From assembly GCA_040756995.1 (NCBI GenBank), contig JBFLYK010000029.1, positions 1 through 64,000 on the forward strand: 64,000 nt of DNA. Reading direction: 5' to 3'. The stretch comes from BP-133 sp040756995 (lineage in GTDB: Bacteria > Actinomycetota > Acidimicrobiia > IMCC26256 > BP-133). Of this stretch, positions 42,201 through 51,102 are shown piece by piece. Position 1 is the stretch's first letter. The number at the start of each line of letters is the position of its first letter. The translations under genes and the position numbers were made by a program. Below the pieces are notes generated by a model. It was not told where the DNA came from and ran no database searches. It saw nothing but the letters and a program-made list of their open reading frames with translations.

Positions 42201-43170
42201 CCCCGAGGTGCTCCTCACCGTCGGCCTCGGGCCGGATGACCTGCGGGCCGACATGCGGCGCGACGTCACCCGGGGTCTCCAGGCGACGCCGAAGGAACTC
42301 CCCTCGAAGTACTTCTACGACGAGGAGGGCTCGGCGCTCTTCGACGCCATCACCCGGCTGCCGGAGTACTACCCGACCCGCACCGAGCGCGGCATCCTCG
42401 TCGAACGGGCCGGCGAGATCGCCGCCCGGTCCGGCGCCGACACGCTGATCGAGCTCGGTTCCGGGACGTCGGAGAAAACGCGGCTGCTGCTCGATGCCTT
42501 TGCCCGCCGGGGCGCTCTGCGGCGCTTCGTGCCCTTCGACGTCGACGAGACGACGCTGCGCTCGGCGGCGGCCGCCGTGGCCGTCGAGTACCCCGGCGTC
42601 GCCGTGCACGCCGTCGTCGGTGATTTCGAACGGCACCTGGCCCTCCTGCCGAAGGGCGGCCGGCGGATGATCGCCTTCCTCGGCAGCACCGTCGGGAACC
42701 TGACCCCCGAACAGCGGGCGGTGTTCCTCGCCGACGTGGTGGCCCAGCTGGAGCCGGGCGACTCGTTCCTGCTCGGAACCGACCTCGTGAAGGACGTCGG
42801 CCGGCTGGAGGCGGCCTATGACGACGCGGCCGGCGTGACCGCCGCCTTCAACCGCAACGTCCTGCACCGCTTGAACCGGGAGCTCGACGCCGACTTCTTC
42901 CCCGACCGCTTCGAGCACGTCGCCCTGTTCGACACCGAGCGGGAATGGATCGAGATGCGGCTGCGGTCGTCGGCCGATCAGGTGGTGACGGTGGCCGGGC
43001 TCGGCCTCGAGGTGCGCTTCAGCGCCGGGGAGGAGATGAGGACGGAGATTTCGGCCAAGTTCCGCCCCGACGGGCTCAGCGCCGAGCTGACGGCGGCCGG
43101 CCTGGAGCTCCTCGATCTGTGGACCGACCCGGCCGGGGACTTCGCCCTGTCGCTCTCGACGCCGAAGTAG
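42193..43170 (+). CDS. egtD: L-histidine N-alpha-methyltransferase EgtD
   Basis: EgtD trimethylates histidine to hercynine with S-adenosylmethionine. The 325-residue protein shows LPSKYFYDEEGSALFDAITRLPEYYPTRTE, the SAM site IELGSGTSEKTRLLLDA, FLGSTVGNLTPEQ (the substrate-binding Asn) and a C-terminal TEISAKF containing the Glu and Ser that contact the imidazole in mycobacterial EgtD. ATG 42193 overlaps the end of egtB. Its last 95 bases overlap the convergent HATPase gene. Confidence 0.95.
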   Translation: MLDPEVLLTVGLGPDDLRADMRRDVTRGLQATPKELPSKYFYDEEGSALFDAITRLPEYYPTRTERGILVERAGEIAARSGADTLIELGSGTSEKTRLLLDAFARRGALRRFVPFDVDETTLRSAAAAVAVEYPGVAVHAVVGDFERHLALLPKGGRRMIAFLGSTVGNLTPEQRAVFLADVVAQLEPGDSFLLGTDLVKDVGRLEAAYDDAAGVTAAFNRNVLHRLNRELDADFFPDRFEHVALFDTEREWIEMRLRSSADQVVTVAGLGLEVRFSAGEEMRTEISAKFRPDGLSAELTAAGLELLDLWTDPAGDFALSLSTPK

Positions 43171-43561
43171 GGCCGCCCACGGCGACGGTGCGATGACCGT
43201 TGTCCGGCGTGGCGCCGGGGCTCAGCTCGAACCAGACGCGGGTCTCGCCGTCCACCTGGACGGCTCCCCACCGGTCGGCGATCCGGTCGACCAGGAAGAG
43301 ACCCCACCCCGAGGCCTCGGCCATCCCGGCCACGACCCGGGGCCGGGGCGTTGCCGGGTGGTCGAACCCGTGCCCGGCGTCGGCGACCTCCACCATGAGC
43401 ACCTCGGCCGACGCCCGCACGCTGAACTCGATCGTCGCCTCCTCGGGCAGGCCGGCGTGACGCACGCTGTTGGTGACGAGCTCGCTCACCAGCAGCTCGG
43501 CGTTCTCCGCCACTCCCGGCTCCAGGTACGGCGCGAGCCCGGCCACGGCGTGGCGCGCCAC
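43076..43561 (-). CDS. HATPase anti-sigma-type regulator (canonical motifs)
   Basis: A 161-residue protein of the RsbW-like GHKL ATPase family. The ATP-binding motifs are intact: N box SELVTNSVRHA (Glu and Asn present), G1 VADAGHGFD (DxGxG) and G2 ASGWGLFLVD. The C-terminal 45 residues are a basic, disordered tail antisense to the end of egtD. The GTG at 43561 is the first standard start, but the homologous-looking first strand (LHVFLLLRLPATPLAAS) lies upstream in frame; a CTG at 43612 with GAAGG upstream is a possible true start. No sigma factor is adjacent, so its partner is unknown. Confidence 0.8.
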   Translation of the reverse strand: MARHAVAGLAPYLEPGVAENAELLVSELVTNSVRHAGLPEEATIEFSVRASAEVLMVEVADAGHGFDHPATPRPRVVAGMAEASGWGLFLVDRIADRWGAVQVDGETRVWFELSPGATPDNGHRTVAVGGPTSASRATGRSPRPGRSTDRGAPGRPPSARR

Positions 43562-43702
43562 GCTCGCCGCCAGCGGCGTAGCGGGAAGCCGGAGCAGGAG
43601 GAAGACGTGCAGCTTGTTGCCTTCGCTTATTGGTGTTGTGCCGACATGGAGAAAACGGACAAAGCGCGCCTTTGCTACCCACGGGCTCAGAAAGACAAAC
43701 CG

Positions 43703-44173
43703 ATGCTGGGACGGATTTTCTCAGCTCTGCGGGACGGGTTGGCGGCGGGAACGGTGGCCGGGGTCCTGTCGGGGGCACCCTCGACCGTCCACGCTCTCGT
43801 CACCGGCCGGGATCCGCTGACCGCCGCCCGGGCGGCGGGGAATCTGCTGCTGCCGGCCGGGGCCCCGTCCGGTGCCCTGCTGCTGGCCGGCGGCCTGGCC
43901 CACATGGTCGTCTCGCTCGGCTGGGGTACCGTCGTCGCTGTGGCCGTCCGCCGGACGTCACCCATCTCGTCGGGGCCACCCCCGATGCCCCGGGCCGTGG
44001 CCGTGGGCGTCGCCGTCGGAGCGGCCATCGCCGCCGTCGATCTCGGCCTGCTGGCCCACGGCCCGGTCGGCCGGCGTTGGCCGTTGATCCGGGCCCTGCC
44101 GGTCGGGCCCCAGGTGGCCGACCACCTCGCTTTCGGTGCCGTGGCCGGTGCCGTCCTCGCCCGCCGTGGCTGA
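43703..44173 (+). CDS. Small integral membrane protein
   Basis: The 156-residue protein has several hydrophobic stretches: GLAAGTVAGVLSGAPSTV, a Gly/Ala/Leu-rich LLLAGGLAHMVVSLGWGTVVAVAV, AVAVGVAVGAAIAAVDLGLLA and a C-terminal HLAFGAVAGAVLARRG, so four membrane segments are likely. I see no recognised domain. An in-frame ATG at 43646 would add 19 hydrophilic residues; neither start has a clear Shine-Dalgarno sequence. It overlaps the CDF transporter start by 8 bases, suggesting an operon and a possible link to metal transport. Confidence 0.7.
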   Translation: MLGRIFSALRDGLAAGTVAGVLSGAPSTVHALVTGRDPLTAARAAGNLLLPAGAPSGALLLAGGLAHMVVSLGWGTVVAVAVRRTSPISSGPPPMPRAVAVGVAVGAAIAAVDLGLLAHGPVGRRWPLIRALPVGPQVADHLAFGAVAGAVLARRG

Positions 44174-45251
44174 GACCGGCGACCACCATGACCATGACCA
44201 TGACCATCGTCATGGCCATGGCCATAACGACCGCCACGAAGATCACGGCTTCCTGCGTGGCCTCTTCTCCCGGCACCGGCACGACTCGGCGACGTCGATC
44301 GACTCGGCGCTCGAGTCCAGCGAGCGGGGCATCCGGGCGCTGTGGGTCTCGCTCATCGGCCTGGGCACCACCGCCGTCATCCAGCTGGTGGTGGCGCTGG
44401 CCTCCGGCTCGGTGGCGCTGCTCAACGACACGTTCCACAACTTCGCCGACGCCTTCACCGCCCTGCCGCTGTGGCTGGCCTTCTCGCTCGGGCGGCGCCT
44501 GCCCAGCGCCCGCTACCCGTTCGGCTACGGCCGGGCCGAGGACCTGGCCGGGGGCGCCGTGGTGGTCATGATCGCCCTGTCGGCCGTGGTCGCCGCCTGG
44601 GAGGCGATCGACCGGCTGGTGCACCCCACCGGGGTCCGCTACCTCGGGGCGGTGATCGTGGCCTCGGTGGTCGGCTTCGCCGGCAACGAGCTGGTGGCCC
44701 AGTACCGGATCCGGGTCGGGCGCGACATCGGCTCCGCCGCCCTCGTCGCCGACGGCCTCCACGCCCGCACCGACGGGCTCAGCTCCCTCGGCGTCCTGGC
44801 CGGGGCCCTCGGCGTGGCGGCGGGCTTCGAGCGGGCCGACGCCATCGCCGGCCTCGTCATCGCCGCCCTCATTCTCTCGGTGCTGCGGCAGGCGGCCGGC
44901 GACGTGATCGCCCGACTGATGGACGCCGTCGATCCGGCCCTGACCGACCGGGCCCGCGGCGTGCTGGCCGGTGTCGAGGGCGTCGAGGACGTCGGTGAGC
45001 TCCGGGTGCGCTGGATCGGTCACCGACTCCACGCCGAGGCCGAGATCACGGTCGACGGCGACCTCACCCTGTCCGCCGCCCACCGCATCGCCGAGGACGC
45101 CCGCCACCGGCTGCTCCACGACGTCCCCCGCCTGGCGTCGGCCATCATCCACGCCGATCCCTGCGGCCACGACGGCGTCGACCCCCACGCCGACGTGGAG
45201 CACCACGACCGCCGCCCGCCGGGGCGCCGGGACGGGCGGCACGAGCCCTGA
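44166..45251 (+). CDS. Cation diffusion facilitator (Zn/Co-type) transporter
   Basis: CDF proteins export divalent metals by proton antiport. The 361-residue protein begins with a His/Asp-rich metal-binding segment (HHDHDHDHRHGHGHND), has six predicted membrane segments, the two HxxxD zinc sites (FHNFADAF and LHARTDGL), a C-terminal cytoplasmic domain (VEGVEDVGELRVRWIGHRLHAEAEITVDGDL) and a His-rich end. I chose GTG 44166, which overlaps the preceding gene; GTG 44136 is an alternative. Its stop overlaps the ATG of the next gene (TGATG). Confidence 0.92.
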   Translation: MAETGDHHDHDHDHRHGHGHNDRHEDHGFLRGLFSRHRHDSATSIDSALESSERGIRALWVSLIGLGTTAVIQLVVALASGSVALLNDTFHNFADAFTALPLWLAFSLGRRLPSARYPFGYGRAEDLAGGAVVVMIALSAVVAAWEAIDRLVHPTGVRYLGAVIVASVVGFAGNELVAQYRIRVGRDIGSAALVADGLHARTDGLSSLGVLAGALGVAAGFERADAIAGLVIAALILSVLRQAAGDVIARLMDAVDPALTDRARGVLAGVEGVEDVGELRVRWIGHRLHAEAEITVDGDLTLSAAHRIAEDARHRLLHDVPRLASAIIHADPCGHDGVDPHADVEHHDRRPPGRRDGRHEP

Positions 45252-46027
45252 TGCCCGTCCTCATCGGAACGTCGGGCTGGCAGTACAAGGACTGGCGCGG
45301 CACGTTCTACCCGCCGAAGCTGGCCCAGCGGTCCTGGCTCGACCACTACGCCCGGTGCTTCCAGACGGTGGAGGTGAACAACGCCTTCTACCGCCTGCCC
45401 GAGCCCAAGACGTTCGCCGCCTGGGCCGAGGCCACCCCCGAGGACTTCGTCGTCGCCGTCAAGGCCAGCCGCTTCCTCACCCACGTCAAACGGCTCAAGG
45501 ATCCCGACGAGCCGGTGGCCCGCTTCGTCGACCACACCCGCCACCTCGGCGCCAAGCTCGGGCCGGTGCTGCTCCAGCTGCCGCCCAACCTCCACGCCGA
45601 CTGCGAACGGCTCGACCGGGCGCTGGCGCTGTTCCCCAGGGAGTGGCGCCTGACCGTCGAGTTCCGGCACGACTCGTGGTGGACCGACGAGACCGAGTCC
45701 GTGTTGCGGGGCCGGGGCGTCGCCCTCTGTCTGGCCGACAGCCCCCGGCGCAGGACACCGGTGTGGCGGACCGCCGACTGGACATACCTCCGCCTCCACG
45801 AAGGCCGGGCCTCACCGCACCCCTGTTACGGCCGGACGGCGCTGCGGTCGTGGGCCGAGCGGCTGGCCGACATGATGTCGCCGGCCGACGACGTCTACGT
45901 CTACTTCAACAACGACGGCCAGGCCTGCGCGGTGCGCGACGCCCACCGCTTCGCCCTGGCCGTCGACCACGCCGGCCTCCACCCCACCCGGGTTCCGGGC
46001 GCCCGGGACGTCCGCCTGGCCGAGTGA
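45251..46027 (+). CDS. DUF72 (YecE-like) protein
   Basis: The 258-residue protein has the DUF72 signatures LIGTSGWQYKDWRGTFYPP, FQTVEVNNAFYRLPEPKTFAAWAEATPEDF, GAKLGPVLLQLPPN, EFRHDSWW, TYLRLHEG and VYVYFNND. DUF72 has a TIM-barrel fold and no settled function; links to DNA repair or cofactor chemistry are unproven. It is coupled to the CDF gene by a one-base overlap and converges on malQ. Confidence 0.9.
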   Translation: MPVLIGTSGWQYKDWRGTFYPPKLAQRSWLDHYARCFQTVEVNNAFYRLPEPKTFAAWAEATPEDFVVAVKASRFLTHVKRLKDPDEPVARFVDHTRHLGAKLGPVLLQLPPNLHADCERLDRALALFPREWRLTVEFRHDSWWTDETESVLRGRGVALCLADSPRRRTPVWRTADWTYLRLHEGRASPHPCYGRTALRSWAERLADMMSPADDVYVYFNNDGQACAVRDAHRFALAVDHAGLHPTRVPGARDVRLAE

Positions 46028-46040
46028 GCAACCCGTCGCG

Positions 46041-47906
46041 CTAGGAGCGGCGGAGCGCCTCGGCGATGGCGGCGGCCGTCGGGCTCTCCTCCAGTTCCTC
46101 CAGGGGGACGGGGAGGGCGATCGACCAGTTGGGCCGCTCCTCGACGGTGCCCGGCACGTTGGGGCGCTCCTCGACCACCGCCGCGTCGTCGAGGGTGGCG
46201 GTGAGGATCATCGACGGCGCCTGGGCCAGCAGCCGGTAGGTGTTGACCACGACGTCGGCCGGGCCGGCTTCGGCCGGGGAGCCGCTCCAGTCGGCCAGCC
46301 GGTCCCGGATGGCCCGGGCGCCCTCCTCGTTGGGGTCGAGGCCGAGCTCGTGCTGCTCGGCCAGGTCGGCCCCCGTCCACATCCCGGCGATCGTCGGCAG
46401 GTCGTGGGTCGTGACCGCCGCCAGCGCCTGGGTCGGGAACTCCGGCGGGCGGCGGGGCTCGAACCACAGCAGCCGGTACGACAGGACGCCCCGCTCGTGG
46501 AGCTCCTCCCGGACGAAGTCCTCCACGGTGCCGAGGTCCTCGCCGACGATGTAGGCGCCGGCCCGGTGGCTCTCGAGGGCCAGGATGTCGAGCATCTCCC
46601 AGTGGCGGTAGCGGACGTAGGCGCCTTCGACGGGGCCCGTCCCCACCGGGATCCAGAAGAGGCGGAAGAGGCCCATGACGTGGTCGACCCGGATGCCGCC
46701 GGCGGCCCGGAGTCCGGCCCGCAGCATGCGGATCCAGGGGTCGTAGGCCGCCGTCCGCAGCCGCCAGGGATCGAACGGCGGGAGCCCCCAGTCCTGGCCC
46801 CGGCGGTTGAACTCGTCGGGCGGGGCGCCGACCCGCATGCCGAGGGCCATGGTGTCCTGCCACAGCCAGGCGTCGGCGCCGCCGGGGTCGACGCCGACGG
46901 CCAGGTCCTGCATGAGGTCGATCTCGGCCCCCGCCCGGGCCAGCTGCGACTCCGTCAGCCACTGCAGCCAGGAGTGGTAGCCGACCCGGTCGGCGTGCTC
47001 GGCGGCGAAGCGGTCGACCGCCGGCGAGTCGGGCCGGCGGTACTCCTCGGGCCAGTCGGGCCAGGCGCCCGGGAACCGTTCGGTGAGGGCGCAGTGGGTG
47101 GCGAAGTCCTTCAGGGTCTCGCCGTGCTCGGCCCGGAAGGCGTCGAAGGCCGGGTCGCCGCCCGAGGCGGAGAAGCGGGCCCAGAGGTGCTCCAGGGCGG
47201 TCTTCTTGAGCTTCCAGATCGCCTGCCGGTCGATGCGGCGGTCGTTGTTGAGGGCCCGTCCCTCGGCGGCCAGGGCGGCGAGGTCGAAACCGGCGTCCGT
47301 GGCGGCGCCGGCGCCCGGCACCTCCTCGATGCGGAGGTAGAGCGGGTTCCGGAAGCAACGGCTCGACGGGTAGTAGGGGCTCGGCTGGGGATAGTCGGGG
47401 ACGCTGGCGTGCAGCGGGTTGAGGAGACACATGCCGGCGCCGAGCCGGGCCGACCACTGGGCCAGGCGTCGCAGGTCGGCGAGGTCGCCGATGCCCCACG
47501 ACTCCTTCGACCGGGTGGCGTAGAGCTGGGCCGCCCAGCCCCAGGTGCGGAGATCGGGCGGGAGGTGGCAGCGGCCGGGGGACACGACCAGCAGCCGGGC
47601 CCGCCCGTCGTCGCGGTGGACCAGCCGGTGGTAGCCGAGGGGCAGGTCGGCCGGGAGGGACCCGCCGTCGTCGACGTCGAGGACGCCGCCGTCCTCGGTG
47701 TGGAGCTGCCACGGGCCGCCGGCGGTGGCGTCGGCCGGCGCCTCGCCGGACCGGAACGTCACGACCGGGTTGTCGTGGGGCTCGAGGCCGGGCGGGGCCG
47801 GACCGTCGCCCATGGCCTCCCGGATGGCGGCCAGGGTCCCGCCCGGCACCTCGCACCAGTTGCCGGCGTAGTCGTGGTACCCCGCCGAGATTCCCCAATC
47901 GTGCAT
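46041..47906 (-). CDS. malQ: 4-alpha-glucanotransferase (amylomaltase)
   Basis: MalQ moves maltodextrin units between alpha-1,4 chains and releases glucose. The 621-residue protein shows LRTWGWAAQLYATRSKESWGIGDLADLRRLAQW, NPLHASVPDYPQPSPYYPSSRCFRNPLYL, the nucleophile Asp in GIRVDHVMGLFRLFWIP, Glu in YIVGEDLGTVEDFVRE, TTHDLPTIAGMWTG and RPNWSIALPVPLEEL. It is the GH77 type with an N-terminal extension. It lies 10 bases after the FAD-oxidase stop, so it is probably co-transcribed with it, at a distance from the main glucan cluster. Confidence 0.95.
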   Translation of the reverse strand: MHDWGISAGYHDYAGNWCEVPGGTLAAIREAMGDGPAPPGLEPHDNPVVTFRSGEAPADATAGGPWQLHTEDGGVLDVDDGGSLPADLPLGYHRLVHRDDGRARLLVVSPGRCHLPPDLRTWGWAAQLYATRSKESWGIGDLADLRRLAQWSARLGAGMCLLNPLHASVPDYPQPSPYYPSSRCFRNPLYLRIEEVPGAGAATDAGFDLAALAAEGRALNNDRRIDRQAIWKLKKTALEHLWARFSASGGDPAFDAFRAEHGETLKDFATHCALTERFPGAWPDWPEEYRRPDSPAVDRFAAEHADRVGYHSWLQWLTESQLARAGAEIDLMQDLAVGVDPGGADAWLWQDTMALGMRVGAPPDEFNRRGQDWGLPPFDPWRLRTAAYDPWIRMLRAGLRAAGGIRVDHVMGLFRLFWIPVGTGPVEGAYVRYRHWEMLDILALESHRAGAYIVGEDLGTVEDFVREELHERGVLSYRLLWFEPRRPPEFPTQALAAVTTHDLPTIAGMWTGADLAEQHELGLDPNEEGARAIRDRLADWSGSPAEAGPADVVVNTYRLLAQAPSMILTATLDDAAVVEERPNVPGTVEERPNWSIALPVPLEELEESPTAAAIAEALRRS

Positions 47907-47916
47907 GGCCGGTTCT

Positions 47917-49335
47917 CTACCCCTTCGGCTCGGGCAGCAGCACGTGGGGGTTCAGGATCCCGGTGGGGTCCAGGGCCCGTTTGATGGCCCGGAAGGCGTC
48001 GATCTCGACCGGACTGCGGTTGAGGTGGAGCCAGGGCCGCTTGGCGGTGCCGATCCCGTGCTCGGCGCTGATGCTGCCGCCCAGGCGGGCTACCAACCGG
48101 AGGACGGCGTCCTCCACCGCCGCCGCCCGGCTTGCCTGCGTTGCGGGAGGCAGGTGAGACTCCCAAGCCCCCAGGACGTTGACGTGGACGTTGCCGTCGC
48201 CGACGTGGCCGAACAGCACGCACCGGGCGCCGGGCGCGGCCCGGTCGACGGCGACGCAGACGGCGGTGAGGAACCCGGCGAGCTCGCCGAGGGGCAGGGT
48301 GACGTCGAGCTTCACCGGCACGCCGGCGGCGTTGATGGCTTCGGTGTGGGCCTCCCGGTACCGCCACAGCCGGGCCCGGCCGGCGGGCTCCGACTCCACC
48401 GCCCCGTCGAGCGCCCGTTCGCCCACGCCTTCCACCACGGCTTCGGCCAGTTCCTCGGTCGGGTCGTGGGCGCCGGCCACCTCGACCAGGAGGTAGACGG
48501 GGTCGAGGCGCCCGAACGGCGGCATCAGCCCCAGGTGGTCGCAGACCAGAGCGACCCCGTCGGCCAGGAACAGCTCCACCGCCTCCAGCGATCCCGGCAG
48601 ACGGCGACGGAGGGCGACCAGCGCCTCGAGGGCGGCGTCGGCGTCGGCGAAGGCCAGCAGCCCGGCGGTGCGGTGCTCCAGGCGGGGGACGAGCCGCAGC
48701 CGCAGCCGGGTGATGACGGCCAGGGTTCCCTCACTGCCGGCGAGGAGGCCGGCCAGGTCGTAGCCGGTGTTGTCCTTGGCCAGGCCGCCGAGGTGGGAGA
48801 CGACCCGGCCGTCGGCCAGCACCGCTTCCACGCCCGCCGTCTGGGCCCGCATCCCGCCGTAGCGCAGCATGCGCAGGCCGCCGGCGTTGGTGGCCGCCAT
48901 CCCGCCGACGGTGGCGGAGTCCCGGGCGGCGAGGTCGACCCCGAAGGCCAGCCCGGCGCCGGCGGCGGCGGCGTCGACCGCGGCCGGGGTCGCCCCGGCC
49001 CCGACGGTGACCTGGCCGGCGGCCACGTCGACGTCGTCGATGGCGCTCAGCCTTCGCAGGCTGACGACCACTTCGCCGTGCAGCGGCACGCCGCCGCCGA
49101 CGAGGCCGGTGTTGCCGCCCTGGGGGACGACCGGCCGTCCGGCGTCGGACAGCGCGGCCATGACGGCGGACACCTCCTCGGTGCTGCCGGGACGCACCAC
49201 CGCCGCCGCCCGTCCGGCGAAGCGGCCGGTCCAGTCGGTCTCGAACGACGCCGTCAGGTCGGGATCGGTCAGCACATGGCGCGGCCCGACGATGTCGGCC
49301 AGGCCGCTGAGCAACGGGTCCACGAGTCGGTCCAC
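47917..49335 (-). CDS. FAD-linked oxidase (GlcD/D-2-hydroxyacid dehydrogenase type)
   Basis: The 472-residue protein has an FAD PCMH domain (AAAVVRPGSTEEVSAVMAALSDAGRPVVPQGGNTGLVGG, DSATVGGMAATNAGGLRMLRYGGMRAQ) and the FAD-oxidase C domain (LFGHVGDGNVHVNVLG, GGSISAEHGIGTAKRPWL, KRALDPTGILNPHVLLP). These match GlcD, D-2-hydroxyglutarate dehydrogenase and D-lactate dehydrogenase; the substrate is a D-2-hydroxyacid but cannot be fixed. No GlcE or GlcF partner is adjacent. The start is GTG 49335; a second GTG lies four codons in. It is divergent from the CoA-transferase gene across about 29 bases. Confidence 0.9.
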   Translation of the reverse strand: MDRLVDPLLSGLADIVGPRHVLTDPDLTASFETDWTGRFAGRAAAVVRPGSTEEVSAVMAALSDAGRPVVPQGGNTGLVGGGVPLHGEVVVSLRRLSAIDDVDVAAGQVTVGAGATPAAVDAAAAGAGLAFGVDLAARDSATVGGMAATNAGGLRMLRYGGMRAQTAGVEAVLADGRVVSHLGGLAKDNTGYDLAGLLAGSEGTLAVITRLRLRLVPRLEHRTAGLLAFADADAALEALVALRRRLPGSLEAVELFLADGVALVCDHLGLMPPFGRLDPVYLLVEVAGAHDPTEELAEAVVEGVGERALDGAVESEPAGRARLWRYREAHTEAINAAGVPVKLDVTLPLGELAGFLTAVCVAVDRAAPGARCVLFGHVGDGNVHVNVLGAWESHLPPATQASRAAAVEDAVLRLVARLGGSISAEHGIGTAKRPWLHLNRSPVEIDAFRAIKRALDPTGILNPHVLLPEPKG

Positions 49336-49364
49336 GGTGGCGCCATTGTGGTTGGCTCTAAGCC

Positions 49365-50555
49365 GTGACGTCGCAAGCGCTGGAGGGAATCAAGGTCGTC
49401 GACACGGCGACCCTGCTGGCCGGGCCGCTCATCGCCACCCTGCTCGGCGACTACGGCGCCGACGTCGTGAAGGTCGAGCACCCCCGGGGCGACGCCCTGC
49501 GCAGCTTCGGCTGGGTGAAGGACGGCGTGTCGCTGTGGTGGCTGTTCGTCAACCGCAACAAGGCCTGCGTCACGCTCAGCCTCAGCCAGCCGGCCGGCGC
49601 CGAGCTGCTGAAGGAGCTGGTGGCCGACGCCGACGTCCTCATCGAGAACTTCCGGCCGGGGACCATGGAGCGGTGGGGTCTCGGGTGGGACGTCCTGTCG
49701 CAGGTCAACCCCCGGCTCGTCATGGTCCGGGTGACGGGTTTCGGCCAGACCGGCCCGTACTCGGCCCGGCCCGGCTACGGCACGCTGGCCGAGTCGATGA
49801 GCGGGTTCGCCCACCTCAACGGCTACCCCGACGGGCCGCCGACGCTGCCGCCGTTGGCGCTGGCCGACGGTGTGGCCGCCTGCGTCGGCGCCTTCGCCAC
49901 GCTGGCCGCGCTGCGCCACCGCGACCTCACCGGCACCGGCCAGGTGATCGACCAGGCCATCTACGAGCCGCTGTTCTGGATGTTCGGCACGCAGGCCCTG
50001 GCCTACGACCAGCTCGGTCTGGTCCCCGGCCGGACCGGAAACCGCACGCCGATGACGGTTCCCCGCAACAGTTTCCAGGCCGCCGACGGCCGGTGGTTCG
50101 GCCTGTCGGCCGCCTCGCAGTCGGTGGCCGAGCGGGTGGTCCGCCTCGTCGGCCGGGAGGACCTCGTCGAGGAGGACTGGTTCGCCGACCACACCGGCCG
50201 GCTCACCCACCAGGACGAGGTGGAGGACGCCATCGCCGCCTGGGTGGCCAAACGTTCCAGCGAGGAGGTCACCGCCGCCTTCGAGGCGGTCGGGGCGGCC
50301 ATCGCCCCGATGTACACCATCGCCGACATCATGGAGGATCCGCACTACGCGGCCCGGGAGACGATCCGGCCCGTGGAGCACGAGACGCTCGGCCCGGTGC
50401 GGGTGCCCGGCGTGGTGTCGCGCCTCATGGCCACGCCGGGCGCCGTCCGCCACCTCGGCCGGGCACCGGGCGCCGACAACGAGGCCGTCTACGGCGCCAG
50501 ATTGCAACATTCGATGGGTGAGATCGCCGCCTGGCGGGAAGCCGGAATCATCTGA
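49365..50555 (+). CDS. Family III CoA transferase (CaiB/BaiF)
   Basis: The 396-residue protein belongs to the CaiB/BaiF family that transfers CoA between carboxylic acids via an Asp-linked mixed anhydride. It has LEGIKVVDTATLLAGPLIATLLGDYGADVVKVEHPRGD, NRNKACVTLSL, VLIENFRPGTMERWGLGWD, VRVTGFGQTGPYSARPGYGTLAES and DPHYAARETI. The acid substrate is unknown. The start is GTG 49365 without a Shine-Dalgarno sequence. It faces the FAD-oxidase gene, so both could belong to a hydroxy- or branched-acid pathway; that is inference. Confidence 0.92.
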   Translation: MTSQALEGIKVVDTATLLAGPLIATLLGDYGADVVKVEHPRGDALRSFGWVKDGVSLWWLFVNRNKACVTLSLSQPAGAELLKELVADADVLIENFRPGTMERWGLGWDVLSQVNPRLVMVRVTGFGQTGPYSARPGYGTLAESMSGFAHLNGYPDGPPTLPPLALADGVAACVGAFATLAALRHRDLTGTGQVIDQAIYEPLFWMFGTQALAYDQLGLVPGRTGNRTPMTVPRNSFQAADGRWFGLSAASQSVAERVVRLVGREDLVEEDWFADHTGRLTHQDEVEDAIAAWVAKRSSEEVTAAFEAVGAAIAPMYTIADIMEDPHYAARETIRPVEHETLGPVRVPGVVSRLMATPGAVRHLGRAPGADNEAVYGARLQHSMGEIAAWREAGII

Positions 50556-50592
50556 GGGACGCGACCCGTCCGAACGACGGTTCACAGAAGGT

Positions 50593-50617
50593 GTTGAAAC
50601 TGGCAGGTCTTGGGAAT
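50593..50617 (+). promoter_or_regulatory. SigB/SigF-like promoter candidate upstream of the RsbW-like/sigma operon
   Basis: GTTG (50593-50596), a 15-base spacer and GGGAAT (50612-50617) match the general stress consensus GTTT-N12-17-GGGWAW with one mismatch. It lies about 50 bases before the first gene of the sigma operon, consistent with autoregulation. Confidence 0.5.
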
Positions 50618-50667
50618 AGGTAGGGTCGCCGGCCCACGCCGGATGGCACATTTCGAGGAGCGGGCCG

Positions 50668-51099
50668 ATGTCGGGCGAGCGGAACGGTTTGGAGGAACGC
50701 GAAGACCAGCTTCAGACGGCCGGCGACGTCCGCCTGGTGGTGCCCGCCGCTCCGGAATACCTGCGGCTCGTGCGGCTGACGGCCGCCGGACTGGCCAGCC
50801 GTCTCGGCTTCACCTTCGATGAGGTCGAGGATCTGCGCATCGCCGTCGACGAGTTGTGCTTCCACCTCCTGGGCGACGCCGGCGACGACGTCGCCTCCGA
50901 CGAGCCCCGCACGATGGACCTCCTCTACTCGGCCGGGGCCGACTTCATCACGATCACCGGCCGCACCGGCCTGCCCGGTCCGGTACCGGAACCATCCGAA
51001 CTTTCGGAACAGATCCTCGACGCCCTCGTCGACGAACACGAGGTGTCGGGGAACAACGGCACGGTGACGTTCCGACTGAAAAAGCAGCGTGAGTCCTAG
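50668..51099 (+). CDS. RsbW-like anti-sigma candidate, degenerate ATPase motifs
   Basis: A 143-residue protein with the RsbW/SpoIIAB layout: VRLVVPAAPEYLRLVRLTAAGLASRLGFTFDEVEDLRIAVDELCFHLLG, a mid-chain beta sheet and a terminal NGTVTFRLKKQ. The N box has Glu but His (ELCFH) where canonical kinases have Asn, and the DxGxG box is not found, so ATP-dependent kinase activity is doubtful. It lies 3 bases before the sigma factor gene, so it probably binds that sigma. The Shine-Dalgarno GAGGAG lies 7 bases before the ATG. Confidence 0.8.
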   Translation: MSGERNGLEEREDQLQTAGDVRLVVPAAPEYLRLVRLTAAGLASRLGFTFDEVEDLRIAVDELCFHLLGDAGDDVASDEPRTMDLLYSAGADFITITGRTGLPGPVPEPSELSEQILDALVDEHEVSGNNGTVTFRLKKQRES

Positions 51100-51102
51100 C
51101 TG

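Noticed and set aside
44189..44220. Short ATGACC repeat run resembling a microsatellite
   Set aside because: It encodes the His/Asp-rich metal-binding segment of the CDF transporter, a usual feature of that family.
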